Below, one piece after another: positions 23,820-31,613 of a stretch of DNA of 64,000 nt; the first letter of the stretch is position 1, and every line of letters begins with the position of its first letter. Location of the stretch: positions 1 through 64,000 of the forward strand of contig CABRXX010000002.1 in assembly GCA_902475025.1 (NCBI GenBank), in the 5' to 3' direction. A program made the translations under genes and the position numbers. Below the pieces are notes generated by a model. That model had not been told where the DNA came from, ran no database searches, and saw nothing but the letters and a program-made list of their open reading frames with translations. Source of the stretch: Merdiplasma sp905207905. Its GTDB lineage: Bacteria; Bacillota; Clostridia; Lachnospirales; Lachnospiraceae.

Positions 23820-25430
23820 ATGAAAGACTATTTAAATATTGCAGAGGCCAAAAAAATGTTCTGCTTTGTGGCAGAAGAAATGGTGAAGCAGGAAGGATAT
23901 CTCACGGAGATGGACATCCCCATCGGTGATGGAGATCACGGCAGAAATATGCATATGGCATTCAGTGAAATACAGGCTGAGCTTCCTCGGATGAGATGCA
24001 CTTCCATCGAAGACGTATTTCAGGCAGTGGGCACTATTATTATGGATTTCTGCGGCGGAGCCTCCGGAGTACTGTTTGGAACCCTGTTTGTCAGCGGCAC
24101 CGTTCACCGCCAAAAACATTTCACCATGACTTTGGTAGACTTTGCTGAAATTTTCCGGGTATCTCTGGATGCCCTTAAATCCAGAGGCAAGGCAAAACCC
24201 GGGGACAAGACCATGATCGATGCGCTGGAACCAGCCGTCTGTGCTTTTGAAAAATGCAGTGAAGAAAATGATTCTCTTCCAGCCGGACTGGTCAAGGCCG
24301 CTGCAGCTGCCAAGCAGGGCATGGAAAGCACCCGAAACATGGAGGCTCACAGCGGCCGGGCCAAATATTACCCTGATAAAGGCCTTGGCCTTCAGGATCC
24401 AGGAGCCACCTCCATCTGGATCATTTTTCAGGCCATGGCAGACTGGGCCGCCCTGCAAGAGTGGAAATCCCAGGATCTGGACTGCCAGGTAACCACTCTT
24501 ACCTTGAATCCCTGCGTGGACCGTACGATCAACATCCAATCCATGATCTATCATGGAACCAATAAGGTGAAATCAGTGCAGAATGATATTTCCGGCAAGG
24601 GAATTAATGTCAGCGCCGTTCTGAAAAATTTTGGTATTACCACAAGATGTCTGGGCTTCAACTATTCCGAAGGCGCCCGGGTGGTAGAACAATTTTTAGA
24701 TGATCTGGAAATCCCCTATGATTTTGTCCGGGTTCCCGGCCATCTGCGCACAAATATCAAGATATTTGAAGAGGCCAGCCAGTCCATGACAGAATTTAAC
24801 GAGGCCGGATTGTCCGTTCCCAAAGAAGCCTTAAATAAGCTGATGGATAAAATCTCCTCCTGCACTCTGAAAACCCGCATCCTCACTCTGAGCGGAAGCC
24901 TTCCTACCGGTGTTCCCGCCACCACATACCGTAACATTATCCAAAGCGCCAATCTCAGAGGCTGCCGAACGATTCTGGACGCCTCCGGTCCGGCTCTTGT
25001 GGAGGGTATCAAAGCTGCCCCCTACATGATCAAACCCAACGTACAGGAGCTCTCCAGCGCCTTTGCCAAAGAGTTGAAGGAAGGGCAAACTTTGAATGAT
25101 ATCATTCAGGAACTCTTAAAACAGGGGATTCAATATATCTGCCTGTCTGCCGGAGATAAGGGAACCTACCTTGCCACCTCCAGAAGGATTCTGTATGCAG
25201 AAGCCCTGGATATTCCGGTTCTTGGCGTTCAGGGGGCCGGGGATTCTATGGTAGCCGGCATGGCCATGGCTCTTCTTTACAACAAAACCGATGAGGAGGC
25301 TCTGGCCTACGGAATGGCTGCCGCCGGTGGTTCCCTGGGCCATCAGGGTACCAAGCTGTGCCTAAAGGAAGATCTGGAACGGCTGCTGCCTCTGGTCAGA
25401 ATCCACGAAATCACCAAAATCCCCCTATAA
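23820..25430 (+). CDS. DhaL - PfkB (1-phosphofructokinase/tagatose-6-phosphate kinase type) fusion protein
   Basis: 536 aa from the ATG at 23820 (AGGAGG upstream). Residues about 1-212 are a complete DhaL nucleotide-binding domain: Asp32, Asp37 and Asp39 in MDIPIGDGDHG, CGGASGVLFGTLF, KPGDKTMIDALEPA and GLGLQDPGAT. Residues about 222-536 are a complete PfkB kinase of the FruK/LacC branch: VTTLTLNPCVDRTINI, GKGINVSAVLKNFG, LSGSLPTGVP, MIKPNVQEL and GAGDSMVAG with catalytic Asp475. DhaL normally works with DhaK; fusion to a PfkB kinase is not an arrangement I recognise. The frame is continuous with no stop or shift at the junction. No DhaM phosphotransferase is near, so ATP would be the likely donor. 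Next gene (convergent) is GatZ. Confidence 0.88.
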   Translation: MKDYLNIAEAKKMFCFVAEEMVKQEGYLTEMDIPIGDGDHGRNMHMAFSEIQAELPRMRCTSIEDVFQAVGTIIMDFCGGASGVLFGTLFVSGTVHRQKHFTMTLVDFAEIFRVSLDALKSRGKAKPGDKTMIDALEPAVCAFEKCSEENDSLPAGLVKAAAAAKQGMESTRNMEAHSGRAKYYPDKGLGLQDPGATSIWIIFQAMADWAALQEWKSQDLDCQVTTLTLNPCVDRTINIQSMIYHGTNKVKSVQNDISGKGINVSAVLKNFGITTRCLGFNYSEGARVVEQFLDDLEIPYDFVRVPGHLRTNIKIFEEASQSMTEFNEAGLSVPKEALNKLMDKISSCTLKTRILTLSGSLPTGVPATTYRNIIQSANLRGCRTILDASGPALVEGIKAAPYMIKPNVQELSSAFAKELKEGQTLNDIIQELLKQGIQYICLSAGDKGTYLATSRRILYAEALDIPVLGVQGAGDSMVAGMAMALLYNKTDEEALAYGMAAAGGSLGHQGTKLCLKEDLERLLPLVRIHEITKIPL

Positions 25431-25458
25431 TATTTCCATGGCGGCTCCGCCTTTCTTG

Positions 25459-25496
25459 GGAGAGGATGCAAAATACTGTTTCCGGTGGATTTTCGT
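25459..25496 (-). repeat. Degenerate fragment of family-3 element
   Basis: GGATGCAAAATACTG followed by TCCGGTGGATTTTCG resembles the ends of the elements at 28095-28222 and 61090-61167. It lies in a 311-bp convergent gap (25431-25741) that also holds a terminator and a family-1 fragment; no gene is seen there. Confidence 0.5.
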
Positions 25497-25544
25497 TGCG
25501 TTTTTCCATCAGGGCTTTTGCCACCCGAATCCTACGAACCAAAA

Positions 25545-25619
25545 AAACGGGTTTCTGTCCATCCCTGTACATCTTCCCTGAAAATCAGGTTTGTACCTTT
25601 GGATGGCAGAAACCCGTTT
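25545..25619. terminator. Strong bidirectional hairpin between convergent genes
   Basis: AAACGGGTTTCTGTCCATCC pairs with GGATGGCAGAAACCCGTTT (one bulged base), with smaller GTAC and CTGAAAATCAG pairings in the loop. It sits between the DhaL-PfkB gene and the GatZ gene. Confidence 0.75.
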
Positions 25620-25689
25620 CCGTTCTGCCGCAGTTCTCTGCCTTTTACATGAAAAATCTCTTCGTCCTCCTTGAAAATCCGTCACTTCT

Positions 25690-25720
25690 CTATGGCTGAG
25701 GTCTTTGCGTCAGAAAAAAC
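25690..25720 (+). repeat. Family-1 element fragment
   Basis: 31 bp, CTATGGCTGAGGTCTT then GCGTCAGAAAAAAC, differs from 11269-11299 at three positions. Confidence 0.6.
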
Positions 25721-25741
25721 GGAATTTCGCTTCCTGCCAGC

Positions 25742-27034
25742 TTATTTTGTAGCATACTCATAATCCTGCATAAACGCAACAATGCCGTCTATAGCCAGAG
25801 CTTTTGGATCCTTCGCGATGATCCCATCCCGCACCTTCAAATACTGAAGAGGCATATACTGATGAAGCATATTCATGGGAATCTCATAGGTTCTCAAATT
25901 CGCAAACAATTTATCTATGGCTGCCGTCACCTCCGGCTGCCCCATATAGTATCTGGCCCGGTCAGAAAAGCTGTAGCGTCTTGCCAGTTTCAGCTGCTTC
26001 TCATCTCCGTGATAATGCTTCTTCCAGTTCCCCGGATTGTTCAGCATTACCTGCTCTAACACATCCATAAAGTGAGCCTGCTCCTTCGCCGGAACCAGCT
26101 CCTGTTCCATCATGGACAGGGAGAACAGCGCTTCCCGCAGCCCATAAGTCAGAGCCGGTCCTACCTTCAGGATCACAATACCGTCCTCCACCATCTCTTT
26201 CAAGCACTCCGCACTCTGGTAGTCTGTAGAATGACCCTCAAAAGCGATTTCCGGATAATCGGCCAGCTTGGCGCACAGCTCTTTGGCCGCCTCTCTGTCA
26301 TAGAGAAATACCTGGTCATCGCCAAATTCTACGCCGGGCTGCACCACCACTGCAATCACATCTTTCCAGCCATCCGGCACGCCTGCTTCCGCAAAGCATC
26401 TCTTGTAAGTATTCACTGTCTCCTCAAAGGCTTCCGGCTTGGTCACTGCCAGACTATCCTCCGCCTCCTGAGCGCCTCCCGGAATAGGTACCTCTGAGCC
26501 GATGATAAATACCGGCCGCATTGCCTCCGGCTTCTCTTCTTTCAGCTCCTCATAAGCCTTCATGCATACCTGATAGAGACGTACTCCTCTTTTTGCTACT
26601 ATCTCCGTAGCCAATGCTCCCTCCGGATCATCCGCCAGCTTCATGCTGGTGTCCAGGTGGATTTTCGTAAATCCTGCCCGCACATACTGATATACCAGCT
26701 CCTCAGACTTGGCCATAGCCTCTTCCTCCGGCTCATTCTGCCAGGTCAGCGGGCCAAGATGATCTCCCGCCAGGATCATATGATTTTCCGGCACGCCCAT
26801 CTCTTTGGCCATCTTTAACACCAACTGATAGAAATCCGCAGGCTTCATTCCTGTGTAACCGCCAAACTGATTCACCTGATTGGCAGTAGCCTCGATCAAC
26901 ACCGGGCGGTTCAGCTCCTTTGCCCGCATCAGAGCAGCCTCCAGGGCCAGCTCATTGGCAGTACAATAGGAAGGGATCCCGCATTTTATCCCAGCCCTTC
27001 TCTGCTCCATCATCTCCTGCAATGGATGTTTCAT
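25742..27034 (-). CDS. gatZ: D-tagatose-1,6-bisphosphate aldolase subunit GatZ/KbaZ family
   Basis: 430 aa from the ATG at 27034, with GGAGG 8-12 nt upstream; a start five codons earlier overlaps that site. Family features: GIPSYCTANELALEAAL, IEATANQVNQFGGYTGM, LAGDHLGPLTWQ, KIHLDTSMKLADD, VGPALTYGLREALF and a C-terminal LHQYMPLQYLKVRDG. In enterobacteria GatZ/KbaZ are non-catalytic chaperone-like partners of the GatY/KbaY aldolase. A class II aldolase is encoded 133 bp upstream in the same operon and is the probable partner. Confidence 0.9.
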   Translation of the reverse strand: MKHPLQEMMEQRRAGIKCGIPSYCTANELALEAALMRAKELNRPVLIEATANQVNQFGGYTGMKPADFYQLVLKMAKEMGVPENHMILAGDHLGPLTWQNEPEEEAMAKSEELVYQYVRAGFTKIHLDTSMKLADDPEGALATEIVAKRGVRLYQVCMKAYEELKEEKPEAMRPVFIIGSEVPIPGGAQEAEDSLAVTKPEAFEETVNTYKRCFAEAGVPDGWKDVIAVVVQPGVEFGDDQVFLYDREAAKELCAKLADYPEIAFEGHSTDYQSAECLKEMVEDGIVILKVGPALTYGLREALFSLSMMEQELVPAKEQAHFMDVLEQVMLNNPGNWKKHYHGDEKQLKLARRYSFSDRARYYMGQPEVTAAIDKLFANLRTYEIPMNMLHQYMPLQYLKVRDGIIAKDPKALAIDGIVAFMQDYEYATK

Positions 27035-27167
27035 GTTCTTATCCTCCATTTGTTCCCAACAACCATATTCTCATAAGCCAGGCTCTCTCTCCTGCTGTCA
27101 AAATATGCACCTGCGCAGCGGACTTCTTTTAAATTTTCATCCCCTGGCACAGATCATATTCCTATCA

Positions 27168-28028
27168 TTACAAAATCCCGTCTGCCTTGCCGTCGCATCC
27201 GCAGACTTTCATACGATTTTTAACCAGCTCTTTGACTGCCGCCATCCCTGCCTTACCCAATGCTTTTGGATCAAAAGTCTCCGGTTTCTCTTTCATCAGA
27301 GCCTGCCCGGCATCGGTGTATGCTTTCCGAAGCTCTGTGGCAAAGTTCACCTTGCAGATTCCTCTTGCCACACAGTCCTTCACGTCCTCATCGCTTAATC
27401 CGGATGCTCCGTGAAGCACCAGGGGGATATCTACCACCTGACGGATCTGGGAAAGACGCTCCTTGTCAAGAACAGGGGTTCCCACATAGAAGCCGTGAGC
27501 CGTTCCAATGGCTACAGCAAGAGAAGTGATCCCAGTGCGCTCCACAAATTCTCTGGCTTCCTCAGGATCTGTGTTGGTATCTGCCTCTGCTTCCAGATCA
27601 TCTTCCTTTCCTCCCACTTTGCCCAGCTCTGCCTCACAGGGAATATTCACTGCCTTCGCCACATCAGCCACTTTTTTGCTGACTGCCACATTGCCCTCAA
27701 AACCTTCCTTAGAACCGTCGATCATCACAGAGGTGTACCCTGCCTTGATGGCCTGAACAGCCAGTTCAAAACTGCTGCCGTGATCTAAGTGCAGACATAC
27801 CGGAACGGTGGCCTTTTTCGCTTCAGCAGCCACAATAGCCACAAAGGTCTCCAATGTTCCATATTTAATCGTGGAGGGAGTTGTCTGAAGCATCAGCGGA
27901 GCACGCAGCTCCTCTGCCGCAGCGATGATCGCTTTTACCATCTCCATATTCTCACAGTTGAAAGCGCCTACTGCATATCCTCTTTTCTGCGCATCTAAAA
28001 GCATTTTTTCCGATGTAACTAATGGCAT
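27168..28028 (-). CDS. Class II (zinc) ketose-bisphosphate aldolase, GatY/KbaY/Fba type
   Basis: 286 aa. Zn and substrate motifs are present: CLHLDHGSSFE, MIDGSKEGFEGN, EAELGKVGGKEDD, AIGTAHGFY, LVLHGASGLSDEDV and KVNFATELRKA. It cleaves a ketose-1,6-bisphosphate to DHAP and an aldehyde. Pairing with GatZ points to tagatose-1,6-bisphosphate. It has its own promoter (28066-28094) and ribosome site AGGAGG. The product of the nearby FruK/LacC-type kinase domain would be a suitable substrate. Confidence 0.88.
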   Translation of the reverse strand: MPLVTSEKMLLDAQKRGYAVGAFNCENMEMVKAIIAAAEELRAPLMLQTTPSTIKYGTLETFVAIVAAEAKKATVPVCLHLDHGSSFELAVQAIKAGYTSVMIDGSKEGFEGNVAVSKKVADVAKAVNIPCEAELGKVGGKEDDLEAEADTNTDPEEAREFVERTGITSLAVAIGTAHGFYVGTPVLDKERLSQIRQVVDIPLVLHGASGLSDEDVKDCVARGICKVNFATELRKAYTDAGQALMKEKPETFDPKALGKAGMAAVKELVKNRMKVCGCDGKADGIL

Positions 28029-28065
28029 TCCTTTATCCTCCTAAATGATTATTTTTCATACAGTC

Positions 28066-28094
28066 AGTTTATTGTATCCCCGGAAATTTGTCAA
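28066..28094 (-). promoter_or_regulatory. Promoter of the aldolase-gatZ operon
   Basis: Minus strand TTGACA (28089-28094), 17-bp spacer, TAAACT (28066-28071). The -35 box abuts the family-3 repeat, whose end begins at 28095. Confidence 0.75.
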
Positions 28095-28222
28095 TCAAGG
28101 GGGTGCTGCAAAATACCTCCGGCGGTACCCTTTCGGGTGATTTTTCTCCGAAAAACAGCACATTTTCAAATAAAAACACACCGAAAATCCACCGGATCCA
28201 CTATTTTGCAGCACCCCCTTGA
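28095..28222. repeat. Inverted-repeat element, family 3, with perfect 21-bp ends
   Basis: 128 bp. Terminal inverted repeats at 28095-28115 and 28202-28222 are perfect over 21 bp (outer part TCAAGGGGGTGCTGC). Inside lie CTCCGGCGG and its partial complement and ACCCTTTCGGGT. A related element lies at 61090-61167. It codes for nothing; size and ends fit a MITE or REP-like sequence. It is part of a 355-bp gene-free gap (28029-28383). Confidence 0.8.
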
Positions 28223-28293
28223 CCCTCGCGACATTCGCCAGCTCTCTGCACAAATGCGGCTGCGTAGCTCATTGCCCGCAGGAATAAAGGCAG

Positions 28294-28368
28294 ATCCAGC
28301 GGCCTTTCCAGGACAGACAGGACAAAATTTGTATTCCCCCAAAGCCTTCCTGAAAAATGCCGCTGGAT
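28294..28368. other. Long imperfect hairpin after the PfkB gene
   Basis: ATCCAGCGGCCTTTCCAGGA (28294-28313) pairs with 28348-28368 (TCCTGAAAAATGCCGC then TGGAT) with a loop of about 34 nt. It lies just past the stop of the last gene of the ABC operon and could be its terminator, but the T-tract is poor. Confidence 0.5.
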
Positions 28369-28383
28369 GAAAAGTTTCTCACC

Positions 28384-29328
28384 TTATGAATTTTTTTCAA
28401 TCATCTCTCTGACGGTCTCCGGAGAGATTTTCCCCTCCATAGGGCCGAAAGCAGCTGCATTTAAAGCGCCTGCGGCTGCTCCCATCTGAGCGGCCTCCTT
28501 CAGCGTTTTCCCTTCTGCCAGACCGCAGATGAAGGCTGCATCGTAGCTGTCTCCTGCGCCTGTGGCATCCTCCTGCACCACCGGATACACTCCCATCTCT
28601 ACCTCCAGACCGTTTCTGGTGTAGATCTTAGATCCCTTGGAACCATTTTTCAAAACCAGGATCTCCAGATTTGGATTCTTAAATACCTTCTCAATGGCCT
28701 TATCCAGGTCATCTTCTCCGGAAAGCATCTTCAGCTCGGACACACCGGGCATCAGGATATTAGAGGTCTCAAATACCTCCTGCAAAATCTGAAGCACCAC
28801 CGGATCCCGCATCATTTCCAGACGCACATTGGGGTCAAAACTAATTTTGGTTCCCTGGCTCTTCATCATGCGGATCGTCTTTACAATTTCCTGAGCGAAC
28901 GGGACATCGGACATCAGGGAGCATCCCATTACATGCATATACTTGGTATCTTCCAGTCCTTCCAGAGACTCCGGAGCTTTCGCCATCACACAGGGAGAAT
29001 TGTCCATGTAAAACAGGAACTTCCGCTCTCCGTCTGCAAAATAGGTGACAAAGGCGATACCCGTATGGCCCTTGTCCGTCACCAGAACCCGGCTCACATC
29101 CACTCCGTCCTTTTTCAGGCGGCGCATAATATTCTCACCAAAATCATCGTCTCCCACACCGCTGATAATCGCTGTGGAATGGCCCAGACGGGCTGCTGTG
29201 CTGATAAAGATTCCCGGGGCTCCGCTGGGGAAAGGCCCTCTGAAATAGTCGGTATCATACAGGGGAATATCTTCCTTGGGACGCATAATCTCCACAAGAA
29301 GCTCTCCCATAATCATAATCTCTGCCAC
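28384..29328 (-). CDS. PfkB-family carbohydrate kinase
   Basis: 314 aa. N-terminal substrate loop SGAPGIFISTAARLGHS, SFDPNVR, and anion hole/catalytic motif DATGAGDSYDAAFICGL near residue 250. The first loop normally reads GGAPANVA, so the sugar site is shifted from typical 2-keto-3-deoxygluconate or ribose kinases. Last gene of the operon that begins with the RbsB-type binding protein; 11 bp after the VOC gene. It probably puts the second phosphate on the sugar before aldol cleavage. Substrate unknown. Confidence 0.85.
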   Translation of the reverse strand: MAEIMIMGELLVEIMRPKEDIPLYDTDYFRGPFPSGAPGIFISTAARLGHSTAIISGVGDDDFGENIMRRLKKDGVDVSRVLVTDKGHTGIAFVTYFADGERKFLFYMDNSPCVMAKAPESLEGLEDTKYMHVMGCSLMSDVPFAQEIVKTIRMMKSQGTKISFDPNVRLEMMRDPVVLQILQEVFETSNILMPGVSELKMLSGEDDLDKAIEKVFKNPNLEILVLKNGSKGSKIYTRNGLEVEMGVYPVVQEDATGAGDSYDAAFICGLAEGKTLKEAAQMGAAAGALNAAAFGPMEGKISPETVREMIEKNS

Positions 29329-29339
29329 AAGACCACCTC

Positions 29340-29723
29340 CTAGAATTTCTGCAGAAACTCAATGATCTCTGTGTTTGGTCCCTGTACACAGATGTACTTC
29401 ACTCCGTTTTCCCAGAAAGGCAGGAAAGCAGGGCCTTCTACGATGGGGTAGCCAGTCTTTTCCACCTCTGCCTGAACCTTCTCAATGTCAGAAACTGCCA
29501 GGGCGATATGGTCGATGGCGCCTCTTACGCCTGCAGCCTGCCCGTCTTTTTCATAGGTTTCCACCAGCACATCACCGCACTCAAAGAATACCACTCTGCC
29601 ATTATTCTCTGTTTCCCATTTGATGGTGAATCCAAGCGCTGTGTAGAATGCGATTGTTTTCTCCATATCATTAGTAGGAATGCCTACATGCTGATAACCG
29701 GTTACATAGCTTGTCACTGCCAT
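29340..29723 (-). CDS. VOC (glyoxalase/bleomycin resistance) superfamily protein
   Basis: 127 aa with two beta-alpha-beta-beta-beta units: YQHVGIPTNDMEKTIAFYTALGF and IDHIALAVSDIEKVQAEVEKTG. Possible metal ligands are His12 (YQHVGIP), His in IDHIALA, and Glu residues in VVFFECGD and NTEIIEFL. Ribosome site AAGGAGG. Embedded in a sugar operon between an aldolase and a kinase gene, so it is likelier to be a sugar isomerase/epimerase-like enzyme or a methylglyoxal detoxifier than a resistance protein. Function not established. Confidence 0.8.
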   Translation of the reverse strand: MAVTSYVTGYQHVGIPTNDMEKTIAFYTALGFTIKWETENNGRVVFFECGDVLVETYEKDGQAAGVRGAIDHIALAVSDIEKVQAEVEKTGYPIVEGPAFLPFWENGVKYICVQGPNTEIIEFLQKF

Positions 29724-29743
29724 AATGCGTTCCTCCTTAACAC

Positions 29744-30601
29744 TTAAGCCATATTTTCACTGCCGAAAATATCAATCTTGTCCATAATAGCCTTTGCACA
29801 CGCCTCTTTTACAGGTCTCATAAAAGGTCTGGGATCGTACTCTGTCTCCGGATTCTCCTTCAGAGCCTTTCTCAGAGCATCGGTGTAATCCTTCTTCAGC
29901 TGAGTCCCCACATTGATCTTACTCATGCCCATCTTCACGCATTTTCTGAAGTCTTCTTCCGGAACTCCGGTGCCGCCGTGAAGTACCAGCGGACAGTCTG
30001 TTACCTTTGTGATCGCCTCCAGGCGGTCAAAGTCAATCTTCGGCTCTGCCTTGTAGAAACCGTGGGCCGTACCGATGGCAACCGCCAGCGCGTCAATCCC
30101 TGTCTCCTCCACAAATCTCGGCACATCCTCCGGATTGGTGTAAGCCTTATCCGCATCGCTTACCACTACATTTTCTTCTCTTCCACCCAGTTTGCCAAGC
30201 TCAGCCTCCACAGAACATCCATAGGTGTGGGCAAAATCCACAATACTCTTGGTGATGGCAATATTTTCTTCAAATTCTTTTTTGGAAGCGTCGATCATAA
30301 CGGAAGTATAGCCGGCGCCTACGCAGGCCTTGATCAGGTCAATATCTGTGGCGTGATCCAGATGGAGACATACCGGAATATTATAAGTATCCGCCATACC
30401 GCGAACCATACCTACCAGCTGCTTCAAGCCCACATATCTGACGCAGGCCATGGAGGTCATGATAATGATAGGAGAATGCTTTCTTGCTGCACCCATTACC
30501 ATACCCTCGGAATCCTCATAGCTGTTCATATTAAAACCGCCGACTGCATAATGCTTTTCTCTGGTATCTGCCAGAATCTCTCTCAATGTCACTAATCCCA
30601 T
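29744..30601 (-). CDS. Second class II ketose-bisphosphate aldolase
   Basis: 285 aa. CLHLDHATDIDLIKACV, MIDASKKEFEEN, EAELGKLGGREEN, AIGTAHGFYKAEP, LVLHGGTGVPEEDF and KINVGTQLKKDYTDAL give the full zinc and phosphate site. Clearly related to but different from the aldolase at 27168-28028. Belongs to the ABC transporter operon, between the ROK and VOC genes. Acts on a ketose-1,6-bisphosphate; stereochemistry cannot be read from sequence. Confidence 0.88.
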   Translation of the reverse strand: MGLVTLREILADTREKHYAVGGFNMNSYEDSEGMVMGAARKHSPIIIMTSMACVRYVGLKQLVGMVRGMADTYNIPVCLHLDHATDIDLIKACVGAGYTSVMIDASKKEFEENIAITKSIVDFAHTYGCSVEAELGKLGGREENVVVSDADKAYTNPEDVPRFVEETGIDALAVAIGTAHGFYKAEPKIDFDRLEAITKVTDCPLVLHGGTGVPEEDFRKCVKMGMSKINVGTQLKKDYTDALRKALKENPETEYDPRPFMRPVKEACAKAIMDKIDIFGSENMA

Positions 30602-30630
30602 GGCTCTAATCTCCTTTGCTTATATGAATA

Positions 30631-31608
30631 TTATTTGTTTCCCTTTTCCAAGTACTCCTTGATCAGATAATATGCGCCGTACAGCACCACCCGGTCGTTC
30701 ATCACCGAGTAGCGCACCCGGTCCTCCTCCACGCCCATGATGGTTCTCGCCTGGAGCTGACGCATCAGCTCCTCATGAAAATACTTCTTCGCTTTTGTCA
30801 CACCGCCGCCAAGAACAAACACATCCGGATCAAAAAGGTTGAACAAAATAGAAAGGCCACACCCCAGATAATATCCCTCTTTTTTATAAAACTCCAGGGC
30901 ATAGAGATCTCCCTGCTCAGCTGCCTCTGTGAGATATTTTCCGTCGATCTTCTCCGGATCATACCCGGCTGCCTCAAAGGCCAGGCTCTTTATTCCCGCC
31001 TGCAGATCCTCCCGCATCCTGCGCTTCATAGCTGTACCGGAAGCGTACAGCTCCAGACACCCTTTTCCGCCGCAGGGACAGGGAAGACCCTCCAGATCAA
31101 TACTGATATGACCAAACTCCGCCGCTCCGTCCTTCATGCCGTGGTAGATCTCTCTTCCCAGCACGGCTCCGCCGCCGCAGCCGGTGCTCACCGTCATATA
31201 CAGCACATTTTCTTTTCCTTTTCCTTCGCCACAGCGCTGTTCTGCCAGAGCCCCAAGATTTCCGTCATTGTCCATAATCACCGGAACCTGGTAATCCTGC
31301 TTTAAGCGGTCTACAATGGGAAAATTTTTCCATCCCATCATGGGCGAATTAATGATTACGCCCCGTTTCACGTCCAGAGGTCCCGGACCTCCCACGCCAA
31401 TACCCAGCACATCCTCCATGCTTACATGAAAATGTTCAATTACATGATCCAAAGCGCTTTTGGTATTCTGGTAAACCGCCTCTTCCCCCTTGTAGGTCTG
31501 AGACTTTACCACATACACATAATCATCTACGGGGTTTCCATCCTCAGTAAATAATGCACCTGTCGTCTTGGTTCCCCCAATATCCATGATCAGATAATAT
31601 TTTCCCAT
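30631..31608 (-). CDS. ROK-family sugar kinase
   Basis: 325 aa from the ATG at 31608; a GTG three codons earlier overlaps the end of the permease gene. Phosphate loop LIMDIGGTKTTGALFTEDG, GIGVGGPGPLD, the catalytic MDNDGNLGALAEQ, the zinc motif GHISIDLEGLPCPCGGKGCLELY (Cys-rich site shown in parts: CPCGGKGCLE). An intact kinase rather than a NagC-type repressor, since no N-terminal HTH is present. Likely phosphorylates the sugar imported by the adjacent ABC transporter. Confidence 0.88.
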   Translation of the reverse strand: MGKYYLIMDIGGTKTTGALFTEDGNPVDDYVYVVKSQTYKGEEAVYQNTKSALDHVIEHFHVSMEDVLGIGVGGPGPLDVKRGVIINSPMMGWKNFPIVDRLKQDYQVPVIMDNDGNLGALAEQRCGEGKGKENVLYMTVSTGCGGGAVLGREIYHGMKDGAAEFGHISIDLEGLPCPCGGKGCLELYASGTAMKRRMREDLQAGIKSLAFEAAGYDPEKIDGKYLTEAAEQGDLYALEFYKKEGYYLGCGLSILFNLFDPDVFVLGGGVTKAKKYFHEELMRQLQARTIMGVEEDRVRYSVMNDRVVLYGAYYLIKEYLEKGNK

Positions 31609-31613
31609 ATTTA

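Noticed and set aside
28095..28222. Riboswitch or structured leader RNA
   Set aside because: It lies upstream of the -35 box rather than in the transcript and is repeated elsewhere with inverted ends, so a mobile-type repeat is the better reading.
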